Assembly (NCBI GenBank): GCA_963624095.1
Contig: CAVFNZ010000005.1
Coordinates: forward strand, 1 to 44,071
From: Phocaeicola_A sp963624095
Lineage (GTDB): Bacteria > Bacteroidota > Bacteroidia > Bacteroidales > Bacteroidaceae
DNA: 44,071 nucleotides
Reading direction: 5' to 3'
In this document: positions 14,972 through 23,484 of the stretch, piece by piece
How the letters are laid out: every line of letters starts with the position of its first letter
Numbering within the stretch: the stretch's first letter is position 1
Made by a program: the position numbers and the translations under genes
Notes under the pieces: model-generated
What the model saw: only the letters and a program-made list of their open reading frames with translations
Told to the model about the DNA's origin: nothing
Databases searched by the model: none

Positions 14972-15736
14972 TTAAGATTTCAACCCGTCACCAAACTTCA
15001 ACGCCTCGCCGTTGTCGTTCAAATAGGGCCACCCCTCTTCCCGACCTTCGTTGGCGGGGTCTTCGTTGTACTGGCGCAGCAGGCTCTTCAAGTAGCCCTG
15101 GAACCAGATGATGCGGTTGTAGTCGCCACTAAACTCCGAGAAATCGGTGTAGCCGGTGAAGTCGATGATGAACTTGTAGCGGGCTTGTGAGAAAGGACCG
15201 ATATAATAACTGATGGCGTTCCATGAACTGGGCTTAATCAGGTAGTCGCACCACACCAATTTGTAGGTGGAGTAATCGCCTACCCCGACACCCAAATCAT
15301 CCGTCGCCACCACCTTCAGGGTGAGCTTGGCGGTCTCCTTGGTAAGGTCCAAGGCAGACACCTTGCGTTGCACCTTCACCGGCACGGTCGCCTTGTAGGC
15401 GTTTGCGGGCAACACGAAACTCCCCAACTGATAAGCCTCAGCCGGCACGTTGGTCTCTTCGTCCACCACTTCCAGCTTGAAGGCGCGGTCTTTGTCCACG
15501 GCTTCGCCCGTCAGGTTCACAACCACGTTCAAGTTTGCCTCCGTCACGTCGGAGCTGTAGATTTTGAAGGAATAGAACACGGAATCCTCCGTAGCGTTTT
15601 GTTCCTCATCTCCGGAGAGCCATATCTTTGCCGTATCCTTATAGAGGTACGAATCGTTGTCGCAGGCGGTGAAGGAGAGCACTCCCATGATTGCCGCCCA
15701 AAGTGCTATATAGGTTTTCATACTGCTTTGTTTCAT
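14972..15736 (-). CDS. DUF4843-type lipoprotein
   Basis: A 254-residue lipoprotein with a lipobox at FTACDND. The ATG at 15736 abuts the susD stop; a second in-frame ATG at 15721 gives a tidier signal peptide (MKTYIALWAAIMGVLSFTAC) and may be the true start. The body (SVFYSFKIYS, DRAFKLEVVDEETNVP, VPVKVQRK) is a beta-sandwich of the DUF4843 kind, which occurs beside SusC/SusD in many Bacteroidetes. No enzyme motif is visible. It is probably a surface accessory of the uptake complex. Confidence 0.75.
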   Translation of the reverse strand: MKQSSMKTYIALWAAIMGVLSFTACDNDSYLYKDTAKIWLSGDEEQNATEDSVFYSFKIYSSDVTEANLNVVVNLTGEAVDKDRAFKLEVVDEETNVPAEAYQLGSFVLPANAYKATVPVKVQRKVSALDLTKETAKLTLKVVATDDLGVGVGDYSTYKLVWCDYLIKPSSWNAISYYIGPFSQARYKFIIDFTGYTDFSEFSGDYNRIIWFQGYLKSLLRQYNEDPANEGREEGWPYLNDNGEALKFGDGLKS

Positions 15737-17188
15737 TTAGTTTCTTCTTCCATATTCAATCTCTTCCTCCGGCATCGGCAACACGTAGAGCGACGTGTCG
15801 AACGGGCTCTTGCCGAAGATGTACGACGCACGGTGTTGGTTCATGTTCAACCGTTTGTAGAAGTAGAACAATTGTCCCTCACCGACATACTCCCGGATAT
15901 ACTCCTTGTTTATCTCATCGAGCAAATCCGCTTCAGCGGTCAGTGTCACCGGTGCGGACACGCCACGGTGTTGGCGCATCAAGGTCAAATACTCAGCGGC
16001 CTTGTCCATCTTACACTGTGCCAGGATGAGGTACATCTCCGGCAGACGGATTATCGGCATGCGTTTTACGAGGTCTTCGTCCATACCCTCTTGCCACAGT
16101 TTCTTGGAGGTGTAGTAATAGGAAGATTGGGTATTCTCATTGGAGAAGAGGTAAACCTTGCGCCAGTCCGTCCCGTGGGTGGCGGAGGGGAATATGGTCG
16201 TGTATCCATAGCTGTACCATACGAGGGTGGCATTGTACTTCACGGTACCATAGGCCTTGCCCAACACATAGTCATCCAGGTCGTCAATCTGCAGGGCGAA
16301 GACTTGCTCGGAAGTGAAGGTGCGGTCGATGGTCTCTTCCGTACCCGTAGCGATGGCACTCACGTCCGTCCAAGGGAACTTGCCGCTGTCAATGACCTCC
16401 TGGGCACATTGGGCGGCATTGGCGGTGTCGTCCATCCAGAGGTAAGCCCGTGCCATGATGGCCTTCACGGCATAGTAGTTAAGGTGGTACTGGCGGTCCA
16501 GCAGGTAGCCATTGTCGTCCGCCGTGGTGATGGTGCGTCCCGTCACGATGGGGTCTGACTCTTTCAGCAAGGCGGCGGCCTCGGTCAGGTCTGCCAAAAT
16601 CTTTGTCAAGGCTTCCGACACCGTGGAGGTGGCAGTGGTCTTGTAACTGTATTCCGTCACGTAAGGGATGGCTTTCTCGTCCTTGCCTACCGTCCACGAA
16701 GGAGCGAACAGGCGCAAGAGGTCGAAATGGAGGAAAGCGCGCAAGCCGAGTGCTTCGCCCTTGATGACGTTGTAGTTGTCCGTAGAGAAGAGTCCGCGGT
16801 CGGCTTTCTCCATCTGGGCCAACAGTTCGTTGAGGTTGGCGATGGCGGAATAGCTCCTCTGCCATACATTATTTATAAGGGTCTCCACGGAACTTGCCTT
16901 GTAGTTGTGGCTCTTGGCGTAGGCATAGGCGGTGCCGGACCTTCCGGCATTGTAGTAGGCATCACCGATGATATCCACCAGACCGAAGGTCATCTCCCTT
17001 CCGTAGAGCGAGCTGCCGCTCATCTTGATGTATACTCCGGTCAAGGCATCCTTGTATCCGCTTTCGGTAGCGAAGAGGTCCGAACCGTCAATCTGTGACT
17101 CCGGCTTCACATCGAGCCACTCGCTGCAGGAGGTAAAGGCTGTGAGCAGGCAGGATGCGGACAATAAGAGTGTATATATTCTTTTCAT
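15737..17188 (-). CDS. SusD/RagB-family outer-membrane lipoprotein
   Basis: A 483-residue nutrient-binding lipoprotein that would sit as a lid over the neighbouring SusC barrel. Signal peptide and lipobox end at FTSCSEW. The N-terminal motif DVKPESQIDGSDLFATESGYKDALTG and the later helical repeats (ALGLRAFLHFDLLRLFAP, VKAIMARAYLWMDD) are typical of SusD tetratricopeptide-like scaffolds, and PIIRLPEMYLILAQC is conserved in the C-terminal half. It starts 12 bp after susC. Ligand unknown; the accessory genes suggest peptides or a host-derived compound as well as glycans. Confidence 0.9.
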   Translation of the reverse strand: MKRIYTLLLSASCLLTAFTSCSEWLDVKPESQIDGSDLFATESGYKDALTGVYIKMSGSSLYGREMTFGLVDIIGDAYYNAGRSGTAYAYAKSHNYKASSVETLINNVWQRSYSAIANLNELLAQMEKADRGLFSTDNYNVIKGEALGLRAFLHFDLLRLFAPSWTVGKDEKAIPYVTEYSYKTTATSTVSEALTKILADLTEAAALLKESDPIVTGRTITTADDNGYLLDRQYHLNYYAVKAIMARAYLWMDDTANAAQCAQEVIDSGKFPWTDVSAIATGTEETIDRTFTSEQVFALQIDDLDDYVLGKAYGTVKYNATLVWYSYGYTTIFPSATHGTDWRKVYLFSNENTQSSYYYTSKKLWQEGMDEDLVKRMPIIRLPEMYLILAQCKMDKAAEYLTLMRQHRGVSAPVTLTAEADLLDEINKEYIREYVGEGQLFYFYKRLNMNQHRASYIFGKSPFDTSLYVLPMPEEEIEYGRRN

Positions 17189-17200
17189 ATGATTCAGATG

Positions 17201-20200
17201 TTAAAAGATTGCTTGTAATGAGAATGAGAAGCTCCGTGCGAACGGATAGGATGTACCGCGTTCAATCTTGATGGAGGAAATCTGCGCGATGTCCGCCATG
17301 TCGAACGAGAGTCTCAGTCTGTTGAATCCGAGGTTCTTGATAGCCTTGAACTTGTCGAAGTCATATCCGATGTTGAGCGAAGAGAAGGTCCACACGTCGT
17401 TGTCCTCCACGAAACGCTGGGTGGCGCGGGTGGTGGAGGTGTCGGACACATCCTTGAAGCGGCTCACGTCACCGGTCTTCGACCAACGGTCGGAGAAGAC
17501 ACGACGGTCTACGTTGTAGGTGAGGTCGGCATTCTCCACTTTGTCCACAAGGGTTTGGTTGTAGAGCTGACCGCCAAACTTGTAGGTCATGCCGAGGCTG
17601 AAGGTGAAGCCTCTGAAGTAGGCGTTGATGCCACAGTTGCCATAAATCTTGGCTTCGGTGTCGCCACAGATGGTCAGGTCATCGGAATCCCATGTGAAGG
17701 TGGTCGTCCCGTCTTTCTTCACATAGACCTCCTTACCCGTAGCGGGGTCGATACCCATGGACGGTACCGCCCAGATGGCGGTCATGGACTGACCCTCCTC
17801 ATAGCGTGTCACTGGTTTGGTGGAGACGGTAGAAGACTGCGACTTGTTGTACGACTCCAGCGAGTTGGAGATTTCCTTAATCTTGTTGGAGTTGTGGACC
17901 ACGTTGGCATAGAGGTTCACATAATCGTGTTGCTTCTTGTTCTCATAGACACGATAGCTGGCATAGACTTCATAGCCGAGGTTCTGCACCTTTCCGAGGT
18001 TTTCCTTGTAGGTGGTGAATCCGGTGGAGGAAGGTATGGTGACATCGGTAAGCAAATCGTCGGTAGTGGCGTTGTAGTAGTCGAAGCGCATGTTCAGGCG
18101 GTTGTCGAAGAGGTTCACGTCGAGTCCGATGTTACCATCCATCTTGCGTTGCCACTTCAGTCTGTTGTTGGCCATGGCCAACAGATAGGCACCAGCCTCA
18201 CCATTGTAGAAGGTGGAGGTATAGTAGCTCCAGGTCGCAAGGCTCTGGTAAGAGTTGAAGTTCTGGCTTCCGGTGAATCCCAAGGAGGCGCGCAGTTTCA
18301 ATTGGTTAATCCAAGAGAGAGGCTTCATGAAGGCTTCGTTATGAATGTTCCAACCTGCGCCCAACGCCCAGAACTTACCCCAGCGATTTTCGCTGCCGAA
18401 CTGGCTCGAACCGCTCAGTCGGAAAGAGGCGTCGAAGAGATAACGGTCGTCATAGGAGTAGTTGGCGGCGGCCACGGCACCGGCATCACGCGTGGTGTTC
18501 TTTACGCTGGTAGGAGCACTGTCCTTATAGTAGGCACGGGCGTAACCGATGCTGCTGAGCTGGTCGTTGGGGAATCCCTCGGCCCTCATGGACATGGACT
18601 CTTCGGAAGTCTCGCTCACATTCCAGGCCAAGTTGGCAAAAACAAGGTGCTTGTCGGCAAAGGTCTTGGAGTAGCTGGCACTGATGTCAGAGGAGAGCGT
18701 GTAGTAGGAGCCGTCCGTGTAGCTGTAGGTACCGCGGCGTTTGATGAGTTCCGCATCGTCCTCGTAGCCCACGAAGTCCGTGTGGGATGCGGGGTGGAAC
18801 ACCTCCGTCCTGTTCTCCTGACGGGTGATGCCCAAACGGCCGATGAACTTCAGGTCCGGTGTCATGCGGTACTCCGCATAGAAGTTATTGGTAAACTGGG
18901 TATACTTCGACTGGTCCTTCGTCTTGATGAAAGCGTTCCACATTGGGTTGGAGACCGTGGTGCCGTCTTCGCGCGTGTAGCTCTTTATCAGGTTCCCGTT
19001 GTCATCATAAGGACGGAAGTAGGGATTCATCCGCGTGTAGCTGCTGTAGTTCCCATAGGGTGAGTTCTGAGAGTTGTTGTAGCTCACCTCCAGATTGTCG
19101 CGCAGCAGGAACTTCTTGTAGCGGTAGCTGAAGGTCAGTCCACCGGTGATGGTCTCACGGCCGGAACCTTTCATCACACCTTCCACGTCGTTGTAGGCCA
19201 AATCGATGCCATACTGAAAGGCTTGGCTGCCACCCTCGATGTACAAGGTATGCTTGTGACCTACGGCATTGCGCACGGGTTGGTACTTCCAGTCCGTGTC
19301 CACACCTTCGAGCACGCTGCGCAGCGTGGTATTATAGTTTTGGTTATAGTCGTATTGACCCACGGCACTCTCCCAATACTTCACGCCGTTGTAGCCCTGG
19401 TAGTCATAGAGTCCGGCGTTCTTCTCCACCTGCAGTTTCTCGGCGGAGTTGCAGAGGTCGTAGCTACTGAGGTCGGCAACGTTCACGTTCATCGAGCCCG
19501 TATAGCTCACCCGCAAGTCACCCTGCTCGGGTTTGGTGGTCTCGATAACCACCACGCCGTTGGCGGCCTTGGAGCCGTAGATGGCTTTGGCGGCGGCATC
19601 CTTCAACAGGGTGACGCTGGCAATGCGGTTCATGTCCATATCCATCACCTTGGTCAGCGTGGTCTCGAAGCCATCGACAATGAAGAGCGGTTGGTTAGGG
19701 TTAGTGGAATATTCGCCCTTCAAATCGGGGAAGCCAGACTGTCCGCGCAAGGAGATGTCCGGCAAGGCATTGGGGTCGGAACCTACCGACAAATTGTCCG
19801 CAAAGCGGAACGAAGGGTCGAGGTTCTTCAGGCTCTGCAGGACGTTGGTATTGCCCACGGCACGCAAATCCTCCTTCTTGAAGGCCACGGCCGAACCGGT
19901 AAAGCTTTGGGCGCGGCGGGTGAACATACCGTTCACTACCACCTCCTGCATCTGAGCGTTCTCATCTTCCAAGGTAACGGAGATTCGTTCATTGTTCTTT
20001 GCCTTGAAGGAGCGGGTGGTTGACTTCATTCCCACGAAGGAGAAGCGCAGCGACAACGGAGTACCGGCCGTCGCCTCGAAGGAGAAGTTACCATCGACAT
20101 CTGTCACGAAGCCGCGGCGCGTGCCCTCAATCTGCACACTGGCACCTGGCAACGGCTGACCGCTACTGTCATACACGGTACCACTGACGACCAGCGGTTT

Positions 20201-20518
20201 GCCATCCTGCGCCTGCGGAGCGGTGGCCTTGCGCAGGATAACCGTGTTCTTCACAATCTCAAATTCCAACCCTGTGGAGGCAAACACCTGTCCAAGCAGC
20301 TCGGGGATGTTCTCGCCCTCATACCGTGCGGTGATGCGCGGCACATCCTTCAGAGTCTGTTTCTGGTAGACAAAGTCGTAGCCCGTCTTCGCCTTCAGGT
20401 CGGTAATCACTTGCTCAGCGGTCTGCCCATGATAGGCGACCGACACTTGCTGAGCGTGCCCTGCGGCACAGACCATCATAAAGGTCCATGCCAACAAACA
20501 TTTTCCAATTTTATTCAT
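17201..20518 (-). CDS. SusC/RagA-family TonB-dependent transporter with STN domain
   Basis: A 1105-residue outer-membrane barrel. After the signal peptide (ending GHAQ) comes a secretin/TonB N-terminal (STN) domain at about 25-90 (VITDLKAKTGYDFVYQK), then a carboxypeptidase-regulatory-like domain (VSGTVYDSSGQPLPGASVQIEG), the TonB plug (LLKDAAAKAIYGSKAANGVVVI) and the barrel. STN domains signal through FecR to an ECF sigma factor, and both genes are next to it: fecR lies 37 bp upstream and the sigma gene beyond it. So the transporter probably senses its own substrate. The 37-bp gap leaves no room for a separate promoter, so it is likely cotranscribed with fecR. Confidence 0.93.
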   Translation of the reverse strand: MNKIGKCLLAWTFMMVCAAGHAQQVSVAYHGQTAEQVITDLKAKTGYDFVYQKQTLKDVPRITARYEGENIPELLGQVFASTGLEFEIVKNTVILRKATAPQAQDGKPLVVSGTVYDSSGQPLPGASVQIEGTRRGFVTDVDGNFSFEATAGTPLSLRFSFVGMKSTTRSFKAKNNERISVTLEDENAQMQEVVVNGMFTRRAQSFTGSAVAFKKEDLRAVGNTNVLQSLKNLDPSFRFADNLSVGSDPNALPDISLRGQSGFPDLKGEYSTNPNQPLFIVDGFETTLTKVMDMDMNRIASVTLLKDAAAKAIYGSKAANGVVVIETTKPEQGDLRVSYTGSMNVNVADLSSYDLCNSAEKLQVEKNAGLYDYQGYNGVKYWESAVGQYDYNQNYNTTLRSVLEGVDTDWKYQPVRNAVGHKHTLYIEGGSQAFQYGIDLAYNDVEGVMKGSGRETITGGLTFSYRYKKFLLRDNLEVSYNNSQNSPYGNYSSYTRMNPYFRPYDDNGNLIKSYTREDGTTVSNPMWNAFIKTKDQSKYTQFTNNFYAEYRMTPDLKFIGRLGITRQENRTEVFHPASHTDFVGYEDDAELIKRRGTYSYTDGSYYTLSSDISASYSKTFADKHLVFANLAWNVSETSEESMSMRAEGFPNDQLSSIGYARAYYKDSAPTSVKNTTRDAGAVAAANYSYDDRYLFDASFRLSGSSQFGSENRWGKFWALGAGWNIHNEAFMKPLSWINQLKLRASLGFTGSQNFNSYQSLATWSYYTSTFYNGEAGAYLLAMANNRLKWQRKMDGNIGLDVNLFDNRLNMRFDYYNATTDDLLTDVTIPSSTGFTTYKENLGKVQNLGYEVYASYRVYENKKQHDYVNLYANVVHNSNKIKEISNSLESYNKSQSSTVSTKPVTRYEEGQSMTAIWAVPSMGIDPATGKEVYVKKDGTTTFTWDSDDLTICGDTEAKIYGNCGINAYFRGFTFSLGMTYKFGGQLYNQTLVDKVENADLTYNVDRRVFSDRWSKTGDVSRFKDVSDTSTTRATQRFVEDNDVWTFSSLNIGYDFDKFKAIKNLGFNRLRLSFDMADIAQISSIKIERGTSYPFARSFSFSLQAIF

Positions 20519-20555
20519 ACTCTCTCATTATATAAATATAAACGATTTCGGCATT

Positions 20556-21725
20556 TTAAGCCCCCTCAATGGTGACGTGTCGTCCATCGAGGCGCAGGCG
20601 GAGCTTGCCGCTCTTTTCCAATATATCCAGCACATCCTTGAAGTCGGCATAGCGGGAGATGGTTCCCATGAAGACAGTCTCCTTCAGTTCGGGGGTGCGG
20701 AACTCATAGGTGAAGTCGTACCAACGGCTCAGGGTCTGCATAATCTGTTCGAGCGAAAACTCCTCGAAGACGAACACCCCCTTGCGCCAACTGGTCACCA
20801 CCTCGGCATTGACCGTATGCACATAGGTATTCTCACGCTCTTTGTCATACAGAGCCTGGCATCCCGGTGTCAGTCTCAGCTCGGCATCGCTGGCGTCCTT
20901 GGGCAACAAACCGATGCTGCCGGACACCAAAGTGGTGTAGGTGCGGCGGTCTTCGTCGTAAGCGCAGACATTGAACTCCGTGCCGTAGACACGCACAATG
21001 GGACCGTCACTCTCCACGAGGAAGGGTTTCAAGCTGTCCTTCGCAACCTTGAAATAGGCCTCGCCTTGCAGAGCCACCTTGCGTTCTTTGGCACCGAACG
21101 ACTCCGGATAGGTCAGCTTGGAGTCGGCATTGAGCCACACCTCCGTACCATCCTCCAATGTTATCTTGAACTCGCCACCGCGTGGGGTCTTCAGGGTATT
21201 CAGCCGCGGTGCGGCAGTCCGTGGCTTGGAAGGTTGGCGTTTGCTGATTTCATCGGCCACCTGCTGTTCGTTGTTCACCTGCAAGGTGCTGCCATCCTCC
21301 AGCGTAAGGGTGGCTTGTGTCTGTCCCGGGTGTATCTGCCCGGCATACCACAACCGCATGGTCTCCTCGTCCCACTGCAAAGGATTCTGTGTCGCACGGT
21401 AATAGCTCCAACCGGCGAACGCGACAGCCACCAAGGCCAGAGCGACAGCGGCATAAGTAGTCCACTTGTGGAAAGCGATGTGTTTGTGTTGCGTGCCAAT
21501 GCGTGACTTCATCTCGCGGAGAGGACGCTCCACGTCCACCAGCTCCAGGCGACGGTTCTCCAGTTCGCGGAACTGCTCGTCCAGCAGCCGCCGGTAGGTA
21601 GCTTCGTTGCGTGCATCTGCTCCACGCCAATCATCCAGCGTACGCTGTTCGGCTTCGGTCAACTGCATTCCTACTATCTGCCGATAGATAAGTCGTGAGA
21701 TTTCATTTATCTTCTTCTGATTCAT
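20556..21725 (-). CDS. FecR-family anti-sigma factor
   Basis: A 389-residue inner-membrane regulator from the ATG at 21725. The cytoplasmic N-terminus (about 1-85) includes ISRLIYRQIVGMQLTEAEQ and DDWRGADARNEATYRRL. One membrane segment follows (WTTYAAVALALVAVAFAG, about 88-106), then the periplasmic FecR domain (TPRGGEFKITLEDGTEVWLN, GEAYFKVAKD, VYGTEFNVCAY) and a DUF4974-like C-terminus (FSLEQIMQTLSRWYDFTYE). It would hold the ECF sigma factor until the SusC STN domain signals substrate. An in-frame upstream ATG at 21827 was rejected because the added residues lack family character. It is divergent from the sigma gene, whereas sigma and fecR are more often arranged in tandem. Confidence 0.9.
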   Translation of the reverse strand: MNQKKINEISRLIYRQIVGMQLTEAEQRTLDDWRGADARNEATYRRLLDEQFRELENRRLELVDVERPLREMKSRIGTQHKHIAFHKWTTYAAVALALVAVAFAGWSYYRATQNPLQWDEETMRLWYAGQIHPGQTQATLTLEDGSTLQVNNEQQVADEISKRQPSKPRTAAPRLNTLKTPRGGEFKITLEDGTEVWLNADSKLTYPESFGAKERKVALQGEAYFKVAKDSLKPFLVESDGPIVRVYGTEFNVCAYDEDRRTYTTLVSGSIGLLPKDASDAELRLTPGCQALYDKERENTYVHTVNAEVVTSWRKGVFVFEEFSLEQIMQTLSRWYDFTYEFRTPELKETVFMGTISRYADFKDVLDILEKSGKLRLRLDGRHVTIEGA

Positions 21726-21895
21726 AGTTTCATTCTTTGTTTGTTCCGAGAGCGAGAGACAGAAAGCGGCGACCGCTCGCCTCTCCCCTCCCCCTCCGAA
21801 AAGAGGTCGTTTATTATTAGAACGCAAAGACGTGCAAAAAGGACAGCAATAACCTGCTTTTTCTGTAGAAATTTCTCATTAATACATTTTCTGAT

Positions 21896-21903
21896 TACTT
21901 TTG
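21896..21903 (+). promoter_or_regulatory. -7 promoter element of the ECF sigma gene
   Basis: TACTTTTG fits TAnnTTTG and lies 18 bp before the ATG at 21922, implying a very short leader. A TTTC at about 21872 sits at the right distance for a weak -33 box. Confidence 0.5.
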
Positions 21904-21921
21904 TGAGCACAATCTTGAAGT

Positions 21922-22497
21922 ATGGATAGGCGCGACCAACTGTTTTCAGATTTCATCTCGGGGCATATCGATACGCTGTACCGGTGTCTCTATCCGCAGT
22001 TGCTGACCTACACGCTCCGGCGTTTGGGCAACGACTTCGCCTTCTTGGCGGAGGATTGCGTGCAGAACAGCATCTTCAAAGCCTACCAACAACGCCATCA
22101 GTTGCAGGACGAGCTCTCGCTGAAAGCCTTCCTCTACACCTGCATCCACAACGAGGTGGTGTCCATCCTGCGCAAACAGTATGCCCAGAACAACTATTGT
22201 GAGAGCCTCGAAGAGCAGGAATCCGTTGACTTCGAGAACAGTCTGATAGAGCAGGAGACCCTGCGGTTGCTCTACCAAGCCATGAACAACCTACCCGCAA
22301 AATACCGCACGCTGTTCCACCTGAGCTATGAGAAACGGATGAAGAACGCCGAGATAGCCGCAGCGCTTGGAGTGTCGGAGAGTGCCGTGAAGAAGCAGAA
22401 GGCGCAGTTCATCGAGCTGATGCGGCAACAGCTGCAAGGCAAACTCTCCCTGGAGACCGAGGTATGGCTTTTCTTCGCCATCCTCTCGCAATATTGA
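21922..22497 (+). CDS. ECF-family RNA polymerase sigma factor
   Basis: A 191-residue sigma-70-family protein with region 2 (LAEDCVQNSIFKAYQQRH, then LKAFLYTCIHNEVVSILR) at about 25-90 and region 4 with its helix-turn-helix (LPAKYRTLFHLSYEKRMKNAEIAAALGVSESAVKKQ) at about 120-170. It would direct polymerase to the fecR-susC operon across the shared 196-bp intergenic region when released by FecR. The last codons belong to the first copy of a tandem repeat that continues into the downstream non-coding DNA (22489-22607). Confidence 0.92.
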   Translation: MDRRDQLFSDFISGHIDTLYRCLYPQLLTYTLRRLGNDFAFLAEDCVQNSIFKAYQQRHQLQDELSLKAFLYTCIHNEVVSILRKQYAQNNYCESLEEQESVDFENSLIEQETLRLLYQAMNNLPAKYRTLFHLSYEKRMKNAEIAAALGVSESAVKKQKAQFIELMRQQLQGKLSLETEVWLFFAILSQY

Positions 22498-22607
22498 CGT
22501 TTCCTATCCGTTCCCTATCGAATCGGGCTGCAACGCAATATTGACGTTCCCCGGTCGGGTCGGGCTACAACACATTATTGACGTTTCTCATCGGGTCGGG
22601 CAACAAG
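22489..22607 (+). repeat. Three tandem copies of the sigma gene's 3' end
   Basis: CAATATTGACGTT (or CATTATTGACGTT) begins units at 22489, 22536 and 22573, each ending near TCGGGCTGCAAC or TCGGGCAACAAG. The first unit contains the final codons and the TGA of the ECF sigma gene. The unit lengths differ (47 and 37 bp) through an internal indel. It looks like local tandem duplication and carries no open frame of note. Confidence 0.75.
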
Positions 22608-22667
22608 TCGGCCTATACCTTATTATATATATAAGGAAGAGAGATGAGGCGAAAAAGTGTCGGAGTG

Positions 22668-22698
22668 TTGCACACCTAACAAGAAAGTACTATCTTTG
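22668..22698 (+). promoter_or_regulatory. Promoter of tRNA-Leu
   Basis: GTTG at 22668-22671, a 19-bp spacer, and TATCTTTG at 22691-22698 match the Bacteroides consensus, 20 bp before the tRNA. Confidence 0.65.
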
Positions 22699-22717
22699 CG
22701 GCGTAAAATGCAAACAA

Positions 22718-22799
22718 GCGCTTGTGGCGTAATTGGTAGCCGCGCCAGACTTAGGATCTGGTGTCTCACGACGTGTAGGTTCGAGTCCTATCAGGCGCA
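22718..22799 (+). tRNA. tRNA-Leu (anticodon TAG)
   Basis: An 82-nt tRNA. Acceptor arms GCGCTTG (22718-22724) and CAGGCGC (22792-22798) pair with one G-U; the anticodon stem CCAGA/TCTGG encloses loop CTTAGGA, giving anticodon TAG; the T-arm holds GTTCGAGTC. A short variable arm is present, as in class II leucine tRNAs. The discriminator is A, and the 3' CCA is not encoded. A weak hairpin followed by a T-run near 22838 may terminate it. Confidence 0.95.
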
Positions 22800-22861
22800 C
22801 AGAGTTCCCCAACTACTTGATATTCAAGAACTGTGGATTTTTTAATAAAGCGAATTCCAAC

Positions 22862-22953
22862 GATGCGCTTTTATACACCTTAATGATGCGCTTCGTTAGC
22901 ACCCAAGAAAGCGCATCGTTAGCACCTCATGATGCGCTTCATGAGAGTCCATG
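22862..22953. repeat. 4 x 23-bp array with GCGC-centred palindromic core
   Basis: Four units of exactly 23 bp start at 22862, 22885, 22908 and 22931. Each has GCGC at unit positions 4-7, within GATGCGCTT in units 1, 2 and 4 and its inverse AAAGCGCATC in unit 3. Units 2 and 3 continue with GTTAGCACC. The linker TAGCACCTCA is shared with the 23-bp array at 23278-23415, whose core is different. Confidence 0.8.
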
Positions 22954-23154
22954 AAATCGCAAGAAAAAACGGGGTCACACGAGGCGTGACTATGGCTGAA
23001 TTTACTTTACACTTATTGAGTTGTTTTACTAAGGTGCTTCACTCCTTAGCCAATCCCATACTGTAATATTTCACAGCACGGGGAAAACGTTACTGAGACA
23101 CTTCACACAGGTAAATCCAACTGCAAAAACATCACTCGTCACTGGCATTAACCC

Positions 23155-23250
23155 ACCGTCAACCAACCGTTAATCAGCCGTCAACCAGCCGTTAGTCAGC
23201 CGTTGACCACCGTTAATCATCCGTTAATAACCATTAACGGCCGTTAACCG
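23155..23250. repeat. Tandem 11-bp repeats, consensus near CCGTTAATCAG
   Basis: Nine to ten units of 10 or 11 bp: ACCGTCAACCA, ACCGTTAATCA, GCCGTCAACCA, GCCGTTAGTCA, GCCGTTGACC, ACCGTTAATCA, TCCGTTAATAA and two decayed ones. The core GTTAAC/GTTAAT is close to palindromic. The 11-bp period is half that of the neighbouring arrays and close to one DNA helical turn. Confidence 0.8.
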
Positions 23251-23277
23251 AATCCATTCGTTTCGGAGAGGCGGTCT

Positions 23278-23415
23278 GACGACGTACAGCCATGCACCCA
23301 CAGGCTGTACAGCTATAACACCTCAGGCTGTACAACTATAGCACCTCATCCCGTACAGCTATAGCACCTCAGGCTGTACGACATGGGAACGCCATCCTGT
23401 ACGGGCATGAACTCG
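23278..23415. repeat. 6 x 23-bp array with GTAC-centred palindromic core
   Basis: Six units of exactly 23 bp start at 23278, 23301, 23324, 23347, 23370 and 23393. GTAC sits at unit positions 7-10 in all six, within CTGTACAG in the best unit. Units 2 to 4 end in TATARCACCT. Only the core and linker are kept; the outer units have diverged. Confidence 0.85.
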
Positions 23416-23484
23416 CTACCCGATGGGGTAGGGTAAACGTACAGCATGACTATAACTATATTTCACATTATTAGCGGATTACCG

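Larger units (their letters stand above)
22800..23484. other. Gene-free region dense in phased tandem repeats
   Basis: About 685 bp between tRNA-Leu and a small minus-strand gene, with no plausible protein. It holds three successive tandem arrays (22862-22953, 23155-23250 and 23278-23415), listed separately. The intervening 22954-23154 is A/T-richer and shows only a small hairpin, GCTTCACTCCTTAGC and flanking bases, of uncertain meaning. No integrase, att site or transposase remnant was found despite the adjacent tRNA. Confidence 0.65.

Noticed and set aside
17555..19063. A 502-residue plus-strand open frame opposite susC
   Set aside because: It has no signal peptide or motif and is fully antisense to a well-supported transporter gene.
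22862..23415. CRISPR array
   Set aside because: Units are 22-23 bp or 11 bp with no unique spacers between conserved repeats, and no cas genes are present.
22718..23484. Integrated element at tRNA-Leu
   Set aside because: There is no integrase, no repeated tRNA 3' end downstream and no mobile genes; the following genes are housekeeping.
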